Translations under genes and position numbers: made by a program
In this document: piece by piece, positions 28,597-36,266 of the stretch
Numbering within the stretch: position 1 is the first letter of the stretch
How the letters are laid out: each line of letters begins with the position of its first letter
Source: Sphingopyxis sp. LC81
GTDB taxonomy: Bacteria > Pseudomonadota > Alphaproteobacteria > Sphingomonadales > Sphingomonadaceae
DNA length: 64,000 bases
Assembly: GCF_000756375.1 (NCBI RefSeq)
Contig: NZ_JNFD01000002.1
Coordinates: forward strand, 248,001 to 312,000
Reading direction: 5' to 3'
The notes under the pieces: generated by a model
Seen by the model: the letters and a program-made list of their open reading frames with translations, nothing else
What the model was told of the DNA's origin: nothing
Databases searched by the model: none

Positions 28597-29420
28597 TTCA
28601 CGGTTCCTTCGAAGTCATGGCTCGCCGCCGCTTCGGGCAGCGGGCGCACCCAGATGTTGCGGAATGAAACCGGCGAATTATGGTCCTGGAGCTGGATCGG
28701 CGCGGCATCGCCATGCGCTTCATACGTCGCGACCTTGCGCCAGACGGTGCTGCCGAGCCACGGTTGCCGGTTCTGCACCAGCACGCCGTTCAGGAAGGCG
28801 GTGACATAGGCCGGGCGCAGCAGCTTGCCGTCGGGTCCGAAGTGCGGGCGCTCGAAAACGATGTCGTAGCTCTGCCATTCGCCGGGCTTGCGCGACGCGT
28901 TCACCAGCGGCGGCTTCCAGGCATAGATCGCGCCGACGGTGCCGTCGGCGTAGGTGGGGTTCTGATAGCCATCGAGGATCTGGATCTCGTAGCGCTGCAT
29001 GAACCAAATGCCGCTGTTGCCGCGATCCTGCGAGCTATGGGTCGGCGGGTTGGGTGAGCGGAATTCGAGATGGAGCTGGACGTCGCCGAAGCTCGCCTTG
29101 CTGATCAGCGCATTCTCGCCGCGGCCGCCAAGCGGTGGGATCGACGTCATCGCGCCATCCTCGACGATCCATGGCCTTGCCTTCGCTTGCCACGCATCGA
29201 GCGACTTGCCGTCGAACAGCACCACTGCGTCGGAGGGCGGGGCGCCGGGAACGGTGCCCGGGGTTACGACGGTCGGATAAGGGCGGTCGGAATCATGCAC
29301 CTGCCATTTGCCGTCGGGCAACATCGGCGTGTCCTTGAACCCGGGCTTTTCCTGCGCGGTGGCGGGGCCGCCCGCCGTCACGGCGACCGCGATCGCCGCG
29401 GCCCAGATGATATGCTTCAC
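28593..29420 (-). CDS. DUF1080 protein, 3-keto-glycoside hydrolase/lyase-like
   Basis: This 275-aa exported protein has the signal KHIIWAAAIAVAVTAGGPATAQ. The DUF1080 jelly roll shows VVLFDGKSLDAWQ, GDVQLHLEFRSP, GNSGIWFMQRYEIQILDGY, GEWQSYDIVFERP, YVTAFLNGVLVQN and the end ISFRNIW-like SFRNIWVRPL. This Pfam family is now named 3-keto-disaccharide hydrolase, and members cleave 3-keto-glycosides after C3 oxidation. I start at GTG 29420 because GGGAG lies 6 bases upstream. An alternative ATG at 29435 overlaps the previous stop (ATGA) and would add five residues. Its position with sugar dehydrogenase subunits and isomerases supports a role in oxidative deglycosylation. Confidence 0.87.
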   Translation of the reverse strand: MKHIIWAAAIAVAVTAGGPATAQEKPGFKDTPMLPDGKWQVHDSDRPYPTVVTPGTVPGAPPSDAVVLFDGKSLDAWQAKARPWIVEDGAMTSIPPLGGRGENALISKASFGDVQLHLEFRSPNPPTHSSQDRGNSGIWFMQRYEIQILDGYQNPTYADGTVGAIYAWKPPLVNASRKPGEWQSYDIVFERPHFGPDGKLLRPAYVTAFLNGVLVQNRQPWLGSTVWRKVATYEAHGDAAPIQLQDHNSPVSFRNIWVRPLPEAAASHDFEGTVK

Positions 29421-29431
29421 GCGTGTCTCCC

Positions 29432-30343
29432 TCATGCCGCGTCGATCGCGCGATAGGCGGCGATCAGCCGTTCCTCGCCCGCGCGTCCCTCGACCGAATT
29501 GCCATGTTCCATCCCGATCACGCCCGCGAACTTCTTCGCGCGCAGCCAGCGGACGATATTACGATAGTTGATCTCGCCGCTGCCCGGCTCCTTGCGGCCG
29601 GGATTGTCGCCGAACTGGACGTAAGCGATCTCGTTCCAGCAGCTGTCCAGCGTGTTGATGAGGTTCCCGGCCTGGATCTGCTCGTGATACAGGTCCGCCA
29701 GCACCTTGATCGCGGGGCTGTTCACCGCGCGGGCCATCGCATAGCCCTGCGGTACGGTCGACATGAAGACGCCGGGATGGTTCACCAGCGTGTTGAGCGG
29801 CTCCATCACCATGACCAGTCCGTGCGGCTCATAGATTTCGGCGGCGCGGCGCAGCACGTCGATCACGCGCGCGGTCTGGATATCGACCGGCAGCTTGCGG
29901 TCCATAAAGCCGGTGACGATCGTCATATGCTTTGAATTCAGCCGCTTGGCGACGTCGACCGACGCTCTTATGTCGGCCAGGAAGCGCTCGCGATCGCTAT
30001 CGTCGTTGCCGCCCAGCAGCGGCCGGAACTCGCTCCATCGCGGCATGCTCGCGACGAACACGCCCATCGTCATGCCGCGCTGCTGCAAGGCGCGCGCCAT
30101 CGCGGTCTGGTCGGTGACCGAACGGGTGGCCGCCTCATTATCCTCCCACGCGGTAAAGCCCTGATCGGCGGCAAAAGCGATCTGTTCGAGCCGGCCTCCG
30201 CGGCTTTTGAAGCTGCCCTCGTGCGGGGCGTATTTCAGCGAAAAGCGCGGCGCGTTCGACGCCATCGCACTGTTCGTGGCCGTCGCTGCGGCAGCGGCTG
30301 CGATGGCGCCGCCCGCCAGCACGGCTCGGCGCGATACGCTCAT
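29432..30343 (-). CDS. Hydroxypyruvate-isomerase-like TIM-barrel protein, exported
   Basis: This 303-aa protein has the Tat-type signal MSVSRRAVLAGGAIAAAAAATATNSAMA. The barrel region matches the hydroxypyruvate isomerase/sugar epimerase group: RFSLKYAPHEGSF, MVMEPLNTLVNHPGVFMST, IKVLADLYHEQIQAGN, YVQFGDNPGRKEPGSGEINY and GVIGMEHGNS, which hold the Glu, Asp/His and Glu metal ligands. Because it is exported and embedded in a 3-keto-glycoside operon, a true hydroxypyruvate role is unlikely; a keto-sugar isomerase or lyase fits better. It overlaps the MFS gene by ATGA. Confidence 0.85.
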   Translation of the reverse strand: MSVSRRAVLAGGAIAAAAAATATNSAMASNAPRFSLKYAPHEGSFKSRGGRLEQIAFAADQGFTAWEDNEAATRSVTDQTAMARALQQRGMTMGVFVASMPRWSEFRPLLGGNDDSDRERFLADIRASVDVAKRLNSKHMTIVTGFMDRKLPVDIQTARVIDVLRRAAEIYEPHGLVMVMEPLNTLVNHPGVFMSTVPQGYAMARAVNSPAIKVLADLYHEQIQAGNLINTLDSCWNEIAYVQFGDNPGRKEPGSGEINYRNIVRWLRAKKFAGVIGMEHGNSVEGRAGEERLIAAYRAIDAA

Positions 30344-31638
30344 GCCGTCTGACCCGCGAGCGCCGCGCGCGATTTGCCGCGCTCGCGCAGCCAGATGAAG
30401 CCGAACACAGCGAGGAGGATGACGGGCAGGATCGCCAGCCGCTGGAACGACAGCGACGCCGCCGCGTCCTCGACCGCCAGCTTCGCGGCGCCGGTCAGCG
30501 CCGCAAAAGCTTCGGGACCGCCGGCGAACTCGATCTTGGCGCGGTCGAACATCGCGCCGAGCTGCGGCAGCACGAAGAAGCTGGCGAGCGCGCCCGCCGA
30601 TCCAACGAGACCCATCGCCCACGATCCGCCGCGCGGATAACGTTCGGCAACCGAGGCGAGCATCGTCGGCCACATCACGCACACGCCGAGCCCCCAGACG
30701 GTGGCGGCGACGATCGCCGCAACCGGCGACTGAGCCTGGCTCAGCATGAACAGGCCGATCGCGGCGAGCAGGCTCGATACCCACAGCAGTCCCGGGTTCG
30801 AGATCTTGTTGGCGAGCCGACCTGCGAAATGGCGGAAGATGAACATCAGCGCGTTGACATAGACGAGCAGCAGGATGCCGCGCATGCCGACGCGGTTCGA
30901 CAGGGCGACGTCGATCCACTGGCCGGGGGCGAGTTCGGATGCCGCGGTCAGGAACATCGCGCCGAACCAGATGAAAAAGCTGGGGCGGCGAAACACCTCG
31001 CCCATCATCGCGCCGAAGCTGACGCCGCTTTGCTCACGCAGCGGCGGCGGGAAGGTGGTGGTGAGGGCGATCAGGACCGTCGCGGCAGCGGGGATCATGA
31101 CCAGCGCCATGATGCCCTGCCACGGCAACGCCGCCGACAGGAAAAAGCCCGCAAGCCCGCCGACGATGATGCCGCCGGGGAACCAGGCGTGCAGCACATT
31201 GAGCCGGTGGGTGGTATCGTCGGGGTAAAGCTGCGCGGTCAGCGGATTGATCGCCGCCTCGGTCAGCCCCCAGCCGATGCCGCTGAGCAGCATGCCCGCC
31301 CAGACGAGCCAATAGATGTTCATGCCCGTGGCGACATGGCCCGCGGTAACGATCATCAACGGGCCGACGATGAAGCAGAGCCCCGCGCCGGCGAGGCACC
31401 GCTTCATGCCGATCTGGTCGAGCAGCGCGCTGACGACGAACAGCGTGATCGAAAAGCTCAGGAACGCGGCACCCAGCGCGGCGGCGATCAGTTCGCCCGC
31501 CTGCAACGGGGCGATCGGGTCGATCCATTCTGCCTTGAGCCCGCTGGCGATCGCGCCGCGGATCGCGAGGCTCGCCGCCGCGGTGAACAGCGCGAGCACG
31601 CCCAGCCAGAACAAGCGCCCCTTGTGCAATGTCGTCAT
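30340..31638 (-). CDS. MFS transporter, sugar type
   Basis: This 432-aa inner-membrane carrier has about twelve helices. Sequence features such as GIGWGLTEAAINPLTAQLYPD, HRLNVLHAWFPGGIIVGGL and a central basic loop resemble the FucP/glucose-type MFS group that imports monosaccharides. The ribosome site GGGGA is 6 bases before ATG. It lies between exported isomerases and presumably brings in the (keto-)sugar products made in the periplasm. Its ATGA overlap with the downstream isomerase shows operon membership. The exact substrate is unknown. Confidence 0.9.
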   Translation of the reverse strand: MTTLHKGRLFWLGVLALFTAAASLAIRGAIASGLKAEWIDPIAPLQAGELIAAALGAAFLSFSITLFVVSALLDQIGMKRCLAGAGLCFIVGPLMIVTAGHVATGMNIYWLVWAGMLLSGIGWGLTEAAINPLTAQLYPDDTTHRLNVLHAWFPGGIIVGGLAGFFLSAALPWQGIMALVMIPAAATVLIALTTTFPPPLREQSGVSFGAMMGEVFRRPSFFIWFGAMFLTAASELAPGQWIDVALSNRVGMRGILLLVYVNALMFIFRHFAGRLANKISNPGLLWVSSLLAAIGLFMLSQAQSPVAAIVAATVWGLGVCVMWPTMLASVAERYPRGGSWAMGLVGSAGALASFFVLPQLGAMFDRAKIEFAGGPEAFAALTGAAKLAVEDAAASLSFQRLAILPVILLAVFGFIWLRERGKSRAALAGQTA

Positions 31639-31684
31639 CCTGCGTCCCCTTTGATTATTATCGTTTAATTCGTCTGCTGCGTCG

Positions 31685-32728
31685 TCAGCTCAGCCCCAGC
31701 ATCGCGCGGTTGAGCGCCGGGTCGCTGCCCCCGGCGAAATCGTCGAACGCCTTGTCGGCCTTGCGGATCATATGCGCGGCGATGAACGGCGCGCCTTCGC
31801 GCGCGCCGTCTTCTGGATGCTTCAGGCAGCATTCCCATTCGAGCACCGCCCAGCCGGCATAGCCATATTGCGCCAGTTTCGAGAAGATGCCGCCGAAATC
31901 CACCTGGCCATCGCCCAGCGAACGGAAGCGGCCGGGCCGGTCGACCCAGTCCTGAAACCCGCCATAGACGCCCGATCGGCCGGTCGGATTCAGTTCCGCG
32001 TCCTTGACGTGGAACATGCGAATCCGCTCGTGATAAATGTCGATGAACTGCAGATAATCGAGCGCCTGCAGCACATAATGGCTGGGATCGTACAGGATGT
32101 TGGCGCGCGGATGATTGTCGACGCCCGCAAGGAAGCGCTCGAAGGTCACGCCGTCGTGGAGATCCTCGCCTGGATGAATCTCATAGGCGAGGTCGATGCC
32201 CTGCTCGTCGAAGGCATCGAGGATCGGCCGCCAGCGCTTTGCAAGCTCGGCGAATGCTTCCTCGACCAGCCCCGCGGGACGCTGCGGCCACGGATAGAGA
32301 TAGGGCCAGGCGAGCGCGCCCGAAAAGGTCGCGTGGGCGTTAAGGCCCAGCCGCCGGCTCGCTTTTGCAGCCAGATGAAGCTGCTCGACCGCCCAAGCCT
32401 GACGCTCGCCCGGCTTGCCCTTCACCGCGTCGGGCGCGAAGCCGTCGAACTGCGTATCATAAGCGGGATGTACCGCGACCAGCTGACCCTGCAGATGCGT
32501 CGACAATTCGGTGATCTCGACGCCCGCCTCGCGGCACGTGCCGGCCAGTTCGTCGCAATAGTCCTGGCTTTCGGCGGCCTGGCGCAGATCGATGCAGCGG
32601 CTGTCCCACGTCGGAATCTGGATGCCGATATAGCCCGCATCCGCCATCCAGCGCGCCGCCGAAGGCAAAGTGTCGAACGGCGCGTCGTCGCCCATAAACT
32701 GCGCGAGAAAAATCGCCGGACCCTTCAT
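31685..32728 (-). CDS. Sugar phosphate isomerase/epimerase family protein, cytoplasmic
   Basis: This 347-aa TIM-barrel protein has no signal peptide and starts MKGPAIFLAQFMGDDAPFDT. Metal-binding blocks are IDLAYEIHPGEDLHDG, ANILYDPSHYVLQ, IRMFHVKDAELNP and AGWAVLEWECCLKHP, the Glu-Asp-His-Glu set of the AP2EC fold. The TWDSR...ELSTHLQGQLVA start is typical of a subgroup beside Gfo/Idh oxidoreductases and used in keto-sugar metabolism. It lies 16 bases after cytochrome c and 46 bases before the MFS gene, so it probably processes sugar after import. The specific reaction is unassigned. Confidence 0.86.
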   Translation of the reverse strand: MKGPAIFLAQFMGDDAPFDTLPSAARWMADAGYIGIQIPTWDSRCIDLRQAAESQDYCDELAGTCREAGVEITELSTHLQGQLVAVHPAYDTQFDGFAPDAVKGKPGERQAWAVEQLHLAAKASRRLGLNAHATFSGALAWPYLYPWPQRPAGLVEEAFAELAKRWRPILDAFDEQGIDLAYEIHPGEDLHDGVTFERFLAGVDNHPRANILYDPSHYVLQALDYLQFIDIYHERIRMFHVKDAELNPTGRSGVYGGFQDWVDRPGRFRSLGDGQVDFGGIFSKLAQYGYAGWAVLEWECCLKHPEDGAREGAPFIAAHMIRKADKAFDDFAGGSDPALNRAMLGLS

Positions 32729-32744
32729 GCGACTGCCTTTCGCG

Positions 32745-33134
32745 TCACTTGGTTTCGGTCTTGAGAAAGGCGATCAGCGCCGCGCGCCGCGCCGGATCGG
32801 CCACCTTGACGACCATGCGCGTGCCGGGGACCTTTTTGGTCGGCGCGGCGAGATATTCGTCGAGCGTCTTGTCGTTCCAGCGGATTTTCGATGCTTTGAG
32901 CGCCGGGGTGTAGTTGAACCCGGCAACGGTGCCGGCTTGCCGGCCGAACAGGCCGTGCAGATTGGGACCCATCGTGCTTTTGCCGCCGGCCTCCAGCGTA
33001 TGGCAGGCGCGGCATGCCGCGAAGGCCTGCGCGCCGGGGCCTTGGGCAGGGGCTGCAATCACCTCGGGTGAAGGTGCGAACATCAGCGCGATTAAAATTG
33101 CTCCTGCCGGTGGCAGGGCGAACAGAAATTTCAT
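32745..33134 (-). CDS. Class I c-type cytochrome, periplasmic
   Basis: This 129-aa protein has a signal peptide (KFLFALPPAGAILIALMFAPSPEVIAAPA). The haem motif CRACH is at 41-45 and a C-terminal Met at about 107 (PGTRMVVKV) is the likely sixth ligand. The blocks MGPNLHGLFGRQAGTVAGFNYTPALK are those of mitochondrial-type cytochrome c. ATG 33134 has GGAGAGG upstream. It leads the operon that ends with the GMC dehydrogenase and is the natural electron acceptor for that enzyme, linking periplasmic sugar oxidation to the respiratory chain. Confidence 0.93.
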   Translation of the reverse strand: MKFLFALPPAGAILIALMFAPSPEVIAAPAQGPGAQAFAACRACHTLEAGGKSTMGPNLHGLFGRQAGTVAGFNYTPALKASKIRWNDKTLDEYLAAPTKKVPGTRMVVKVADPARRAALIAFLKTETK

Positions 33135-33229
33135 TATCCTCTCCCGTCTGGCAACAGCCGGCGCGATCAGGTAACCGTTCGAAATCCTATTGTGCAAACA
33201 ATTTTGGAAATTCGGACCAAGGGAATGCG

Positions 33230-34432
33230 ATGAATACGAATACGACGTCAAAAACGCGCTATGGCATGGTCGGTGGCGGCGAAGGCGCTTTCATCGGCGC
33301 GGTACACCGGATGGCCGCCGCGCTCGATGGCGAGTTTGCGCTGGTATGCGGCGCGTTCAGCAGCGACGCCGAACGTAATGGGCGGAGCGCCGCCGCGCTC
33401 GGGATCGATCCCGCTCGCGCATACGCGACGCTCGAAGCGCTGCTCGCGGGCGAGGCCGCGCTGCCCGACGATCAGCGGATGGAGGCGCTGGCGATCGTCA
33501 CCCCGAATCACCTGCACGCCCCGATGGCGATCGCCGCGCTCGATGCCGGTTTTCACGTCCTGTCCGAAAAACCGATGGCGCTGAACCTCGCCGAGGCGAA
33601 GGCGATCGCCGCGGCGGTGGCCCGCAGCGGCAAACTCTATGGCCTGGCCTTCACCTATAGCGGTTACCCGCTAATCGAAGAGGCGCGTGCGCGCGTCGCG
33701 CGCGGCGATTTCGGCAAGATTCGGCTGGTGCAGGTCGAATATTCGCAAGGCTGGCTCAGCCGGCCGATCGATCAGGACGGCAACAAACAGGCCGAATGGC
33801 GCACCGATCCGGCGCGCGCGGGGCTGGGCGGATGCCTGGGCGACATCGGGACGCACGCCTTCCAGCTTGCCGAACATGTCTCCGGGCTTGCGGTCGGGTC
33901 GCTCAGCGCGGAGCTGACCACGCATGTTCCGGACCGCCGCCTCGACGACGATGTTGCGGCGTTGCTGCGATTCGAAGGCGGCGCGCGCGGCGTATTGAAG
34001 GCCAGCCAGATCGCCGCGGGCGACGAAAACGGCCTGCGCCTGCGCATCCATGGTGAGGATGGCGGTCTCGAATGGTCGCAGATGGAGCCGAACAGCTTGA
34101 CGCTCCGCTGGCTGGACCGGCCGGTTGAAGTGATCCGCGCCGGCGGGCCCGGCCTCGACGACCGGACGATGGCGCGGCTGCGTACCCCGGCGGGACATCC
34201 CGAGGGTTATATCGAGGCGTTTGCCAACCTCTATCGCGGCTTCGGTCGTGCGCTTCGTGCCGGCGCCCCAACCCCGCCGCCACCCGGCACGACCGACTGG
34301 TTCCCCGGGATCGTCGATGGCCTGCGGACGATGGCCTTCGTCGAAGCGGTGATCGAAAACAGCGCCGGCGAAGCGAAATGGACCGCACTCGCCGAGATCC
34401 CGGCCGATCGCCGGACGGCAGGCGGCGAATAG
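33230..34432 (+). CDS. Gfo/Idh/MocA-family oxidoreductase
   Basis: This 400-aa NAD(P)-dependent oxidoreductase has an N-terminal Rossmann fold (YGMVGGGEGAFIGAVHRMAAAL), the catalytic-region block LSEKPMALNLAEA with EKP, TYSGYPLIEEAR and a C-terminal alpha/beta domain with GGCLGDIGTHAFQLAEH. Family members oxidise or reduce sugar hydroxyls at C2, C3 or C1; several known ones act on 3-keto-sugars. It is divergent from the cytochrome c/GMC operon with only 95 bp between starts, so the two sides are probably co-controlled. It likely reduces the imported 3-keto-sugar back to the hexose or carries out an alternative C3 oxidation. ATG 33230 has an AAGGGA site. Confidence 0.9.
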   Translation: MNTNTTSKTRYGMVGGGEGAFIGAVHRMAAALDGEFALVCGAFSSDAERNGRSAAALGIDPARAYATLEALLAGEAALPDDQRMEALAIVTPNHLHAPMAIAALDAGFHVLSEKPMALNLAEAKAIAAAVARSGKLYGLAFTYSGYPLIEEARARVARGDFGKIRLVQVEYSQGWLSRPIDQDGNKQAEWRTDPARAGLGGCLGDIGTHAFQLAEHVSGLAVGSLSAELTTHVPDRRLDDDVAALLRFEGGARGVLKASQIAAGDENGLRLRIHGEDGGLEWSQMEPNSLTLRWLDRPVEVIRAGGPGLDDRTMARLRTPAGHPEGYIEAFANLYRGFGRALRAGAPTPPPPGTTDWFPGIVDGLRTMAFVEAVIENSAGEAKWTALAEIPADRRTAGGE

Positions 34433-34465
34433 CGGCGCGCCAGATGCTGCCTTGCGGCGTTCCGC

Positions 34466-35221
34466 TCAGGCCGTGGCCTCGCGCCCGCGCATCTTGGTCG
34501 GTGCCATGCCAAAACGGCGCGCGAAGGCGCGCGTGAAGCTCGCGTTGCTCATATAGCCGCAATTATAACCGATGCTCGATATCGGAAGATCGCTCTGCGC
34601 GAGCAACTGGCGCGCGCGTTGCAGCCGCCGTTCGCTCACCGCCTCGGCGACGCTGCATTGATACAGCTCGCGAAAACCGCGCGTCAGCTTGGCTTTGCTG
34701 AGACCGCAGCGGCGCGCGACATTGCCGACAGTCAGCTTTTCCTGCCACTTCTCGTTGACCAGCTGGTGCGCGGCGGCGACGCGGGTGATGTCGAGCTCGC
34801 TCAGCGACGTGCTGCCGCCGACTTCGACCATGCGGTCGGCGGCGAGTTCGGCGAAAAGCTGGCAGAGCAGTTCCTGGCTGCGCGCGCTGCGCAGCATATT
34901 GTCGACTTCGCTGTCGCCTTCGACCGCGACCACCGCGCGGCCGAGACCGCGGAGATTGGCGGGGAGATACCAGCGGCCGTCCGCCTTGGGGCGCAGCGCG
35001 AACAGGCGGTCGCACGCGGCGCGGCTGATCGCGAATACGACCAGATGATCGTCGGCGAGGCCCGCAATATCGCCTGGGAGGAGCATCGATACGGCGGGCT
35101 CGCCAATATCGCCAAAGCCGAAGATGAGCGCGTCGGGCGGCAGGAACGCGGCGTCACAGGGGCCGCGGCCGACGAAGCTCGTAAACTCCGGAGAAATGCG
35201 AATGGATAGCTTGTTTGTCAT
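34466..35221 (-). CDS. AraC-family transcriptional regulator
   Basis: This 251-aa protein has a C-terminal pair of helix-turn-helix motifs: EKLTVGNVARRCGLSKAKLTRGFRELYQCSVAEAVSERRLQRARQLLAQSDLPISSIGYNCGYMSNASFTRAFARRFGMAPTKMRGR (about 165-251). The N-terminal 160 residues have no clear cupin and probably form a ligand domain. It converges on the Gfo/Idh gene and is divergent from the second XRE-cupin regulator. Either the sugar operon to its left or the D-amino-acid cluster to its right could be its target; nearness to the sugar genes makes the first likelier. The second ATG at 35221 fits the conserved start MTNKLSIRISPEF. Confidence 0.9.
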   Translation of the reverse strand: MTNKLSIRISPEFTSFVGRGPCDAAFLPPDALIFGFGDIGEPAVSMLLPGDIAGLADDHLVVFAISRAACDRLFALRPKADGRWYLPANLRGLGRAVVAVEGDSEVDNMLRSARSQELLCQLFAELAADRMVEVGGSTSLSELDITRVAAAHQLVNEKWQEKLTVGNVARRCGLSKAKLTRGFRELYQCSVAEAVSERRLQRARQLLAQSDLPISSIGYNCGYMSNASFTRAFARRFGMAPTKMRGREATA

Positions 35222-35289
35222 CCTGTCATCCCAGCGAATCGGGGCATCAGTGGCGGCGCCATGCCGTATGTGCAATCATCTTGGTCCTA

Positions 35290-35313
35290 TCCGATACGCA
35301 AATTTTCTTTGCC
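35290..35313. promoter_or_regulatory. TCCGATACGC element in AraC/XRE divergent region
   Basis: TCCGATACGC (35290-35299) is followed by an A/T-rich CAAATTTTCTTTGCC. The same core followed by a closely similar tail (TAATTTCTTTCC) lies upstream of the M19 gene on the minus strand (16561-16570). It lies in the 183-bp gap between the AraC and XRE-cupin regulators, about 110 bp upstream of the XRE start. Confidence 0.45.
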
Positions 35314-35404
35314 GATTGTTCTGACGGATTGTGCCGTTCGGCTTGATCGATGCGATAAATGCGCAAATATGTGCTAGATGAGAAAATCGATTGAAAGGAC
35401 ACCG

Positions 35405-36070
35405 ATGCCGGCAACGCGCCAGCCCATTCCGACCAGCGGCGACCGGCGGACCGCCGTCGACGGCAATCCGGGCGTATTCCTGCGGGAACTACGCACCGAA
35501 AAGGGGTGGACGCTCGCCGAGGTGAGCGAACGCACGCGCATTCCGGTTTCAACTTTGTCAAAGATTGAAACCGGCAAGATGTCGCTCAGCTATGAAAAGC
35601 TGCTGCGGCTGAGCCAAGGGCTCGAAATCGATATCACGCAATTGTTCGCGGCCGCCGCGGCGGTCCCTGCCGCCACCCATACCGCCACGGGCCGGCGCAG
35701 CATCACCCCCGCCGGCGAAGGGCCTTCGATCAAGACGGCGACCTATAACTACACCTATCCCTCGGCCGATCTGCTCAACAAGACGCTGAATCCGATGATC
35801 ATCGACATCAAGGTGCGGTCGATCGACGATTTCGGCGATCTGATGCGCCATTCGGGCGAGGAATATGTCCTCGTTCTCGAAGGCGAATGCGAGTTTCACA
35901 CCGACATGTACGCGCCATCGCATCTGAAGACAGGCGATTCGGCCTATTTCGACGCGTCGATGGGGCATGGCTATGTCGCGGTTGGCGAGGGGCCGTGCCG
36001 TATCCTGTCGGTCTGTTCGGCAACCGACGCCGACCTGAAGTCGGCGCTGCATCCCGTCGACGCCGAATAA
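35405..36070 (+). CDS. XRE-family regulator with C-terminal cupin, second copy
   Basis: This 221-aa regulator has a Cro/CI helix-turn-helix (NPGVFLRELRTEKGWTLAEVSERTRIPVSTLSKIETGKMSLSYEKLLRLSQGLEIDITQLF, about 20-80) and a cupin (MRHSGEEYVLVLEGECEFHTDMYAPSHLKTGDSAYFDASMGHGYV). It parallels the protein at 16614-17237 in both domains. I use ATG 35405, which has AAAGGA 6 bases upstream, not the in-frame ATG at 35378. It precedes the serine hydrolase/DgcN/DgcA gene run and is its most likely controller, with an amino acid or D-amino acid as possible cupin ligand (inference). Confidence 0.92.
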   Translation: MPATRQPIPTSGDRRTAVDGNPGVFLRELRTEKGWTLAEVSERTRIPVSTLSKIETGKMSLSYEKLLRLSQGLEIDITQLFAAAAAVPAATHTATGRRSITPAGEGPSIKTATYNYTYPSADLLNKTLNPMIIDIKVRSIDDFGDLMRHSGEEYVLVLEGECEFHTDMYAPSHLKTGDSAYFDASMGHGYVAVGEGPCRILSVCSATDADLKSALHPVDAE

Positions 36071-36159
36071 TCGTTTAGCCCGCCCCCGCCCCCACTTCAA
36101 AAGCCCTTCTGAAATTTTGCCCGCGCCGCCGCGTCGCGGCCGCGCGGTTGCGTCCGTCA

Positions 36160-36223
36160 TTGACAAATTTCCGTTCAGGATGCCTATATCCATAATTGAA
36201 AATATTTCAAAAAGTGAAATTTC
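36160..36223 (+). promoter_or_regulatory. Promoter and dyads upstream of the D-amino-acid cluster
   Basis: A -35 TTGACA (36160-36165) and -10-like CTATAT (36184-36189) are spaced 18 bases apart. ATTTCCG (36167-36173) lies between them. A TTGAAA-ATA-TTTCAA dyad (36196-36210) and GAAATTTC (36216-36223) follow. The 12-mer ATAATTGAAAAT (36192-36203) recurs in the same orientation relative to its gene upstream of the TonB receptor at 52628. This looks like a regulated sigma-70-type promoter for the serine hydrolase gene. Confidence 0.5.
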
Positions 36224-36266
36224 GGTGACAAGGCTGTGAGAATGGCCGATCGAAAGGGGAGGGCGA

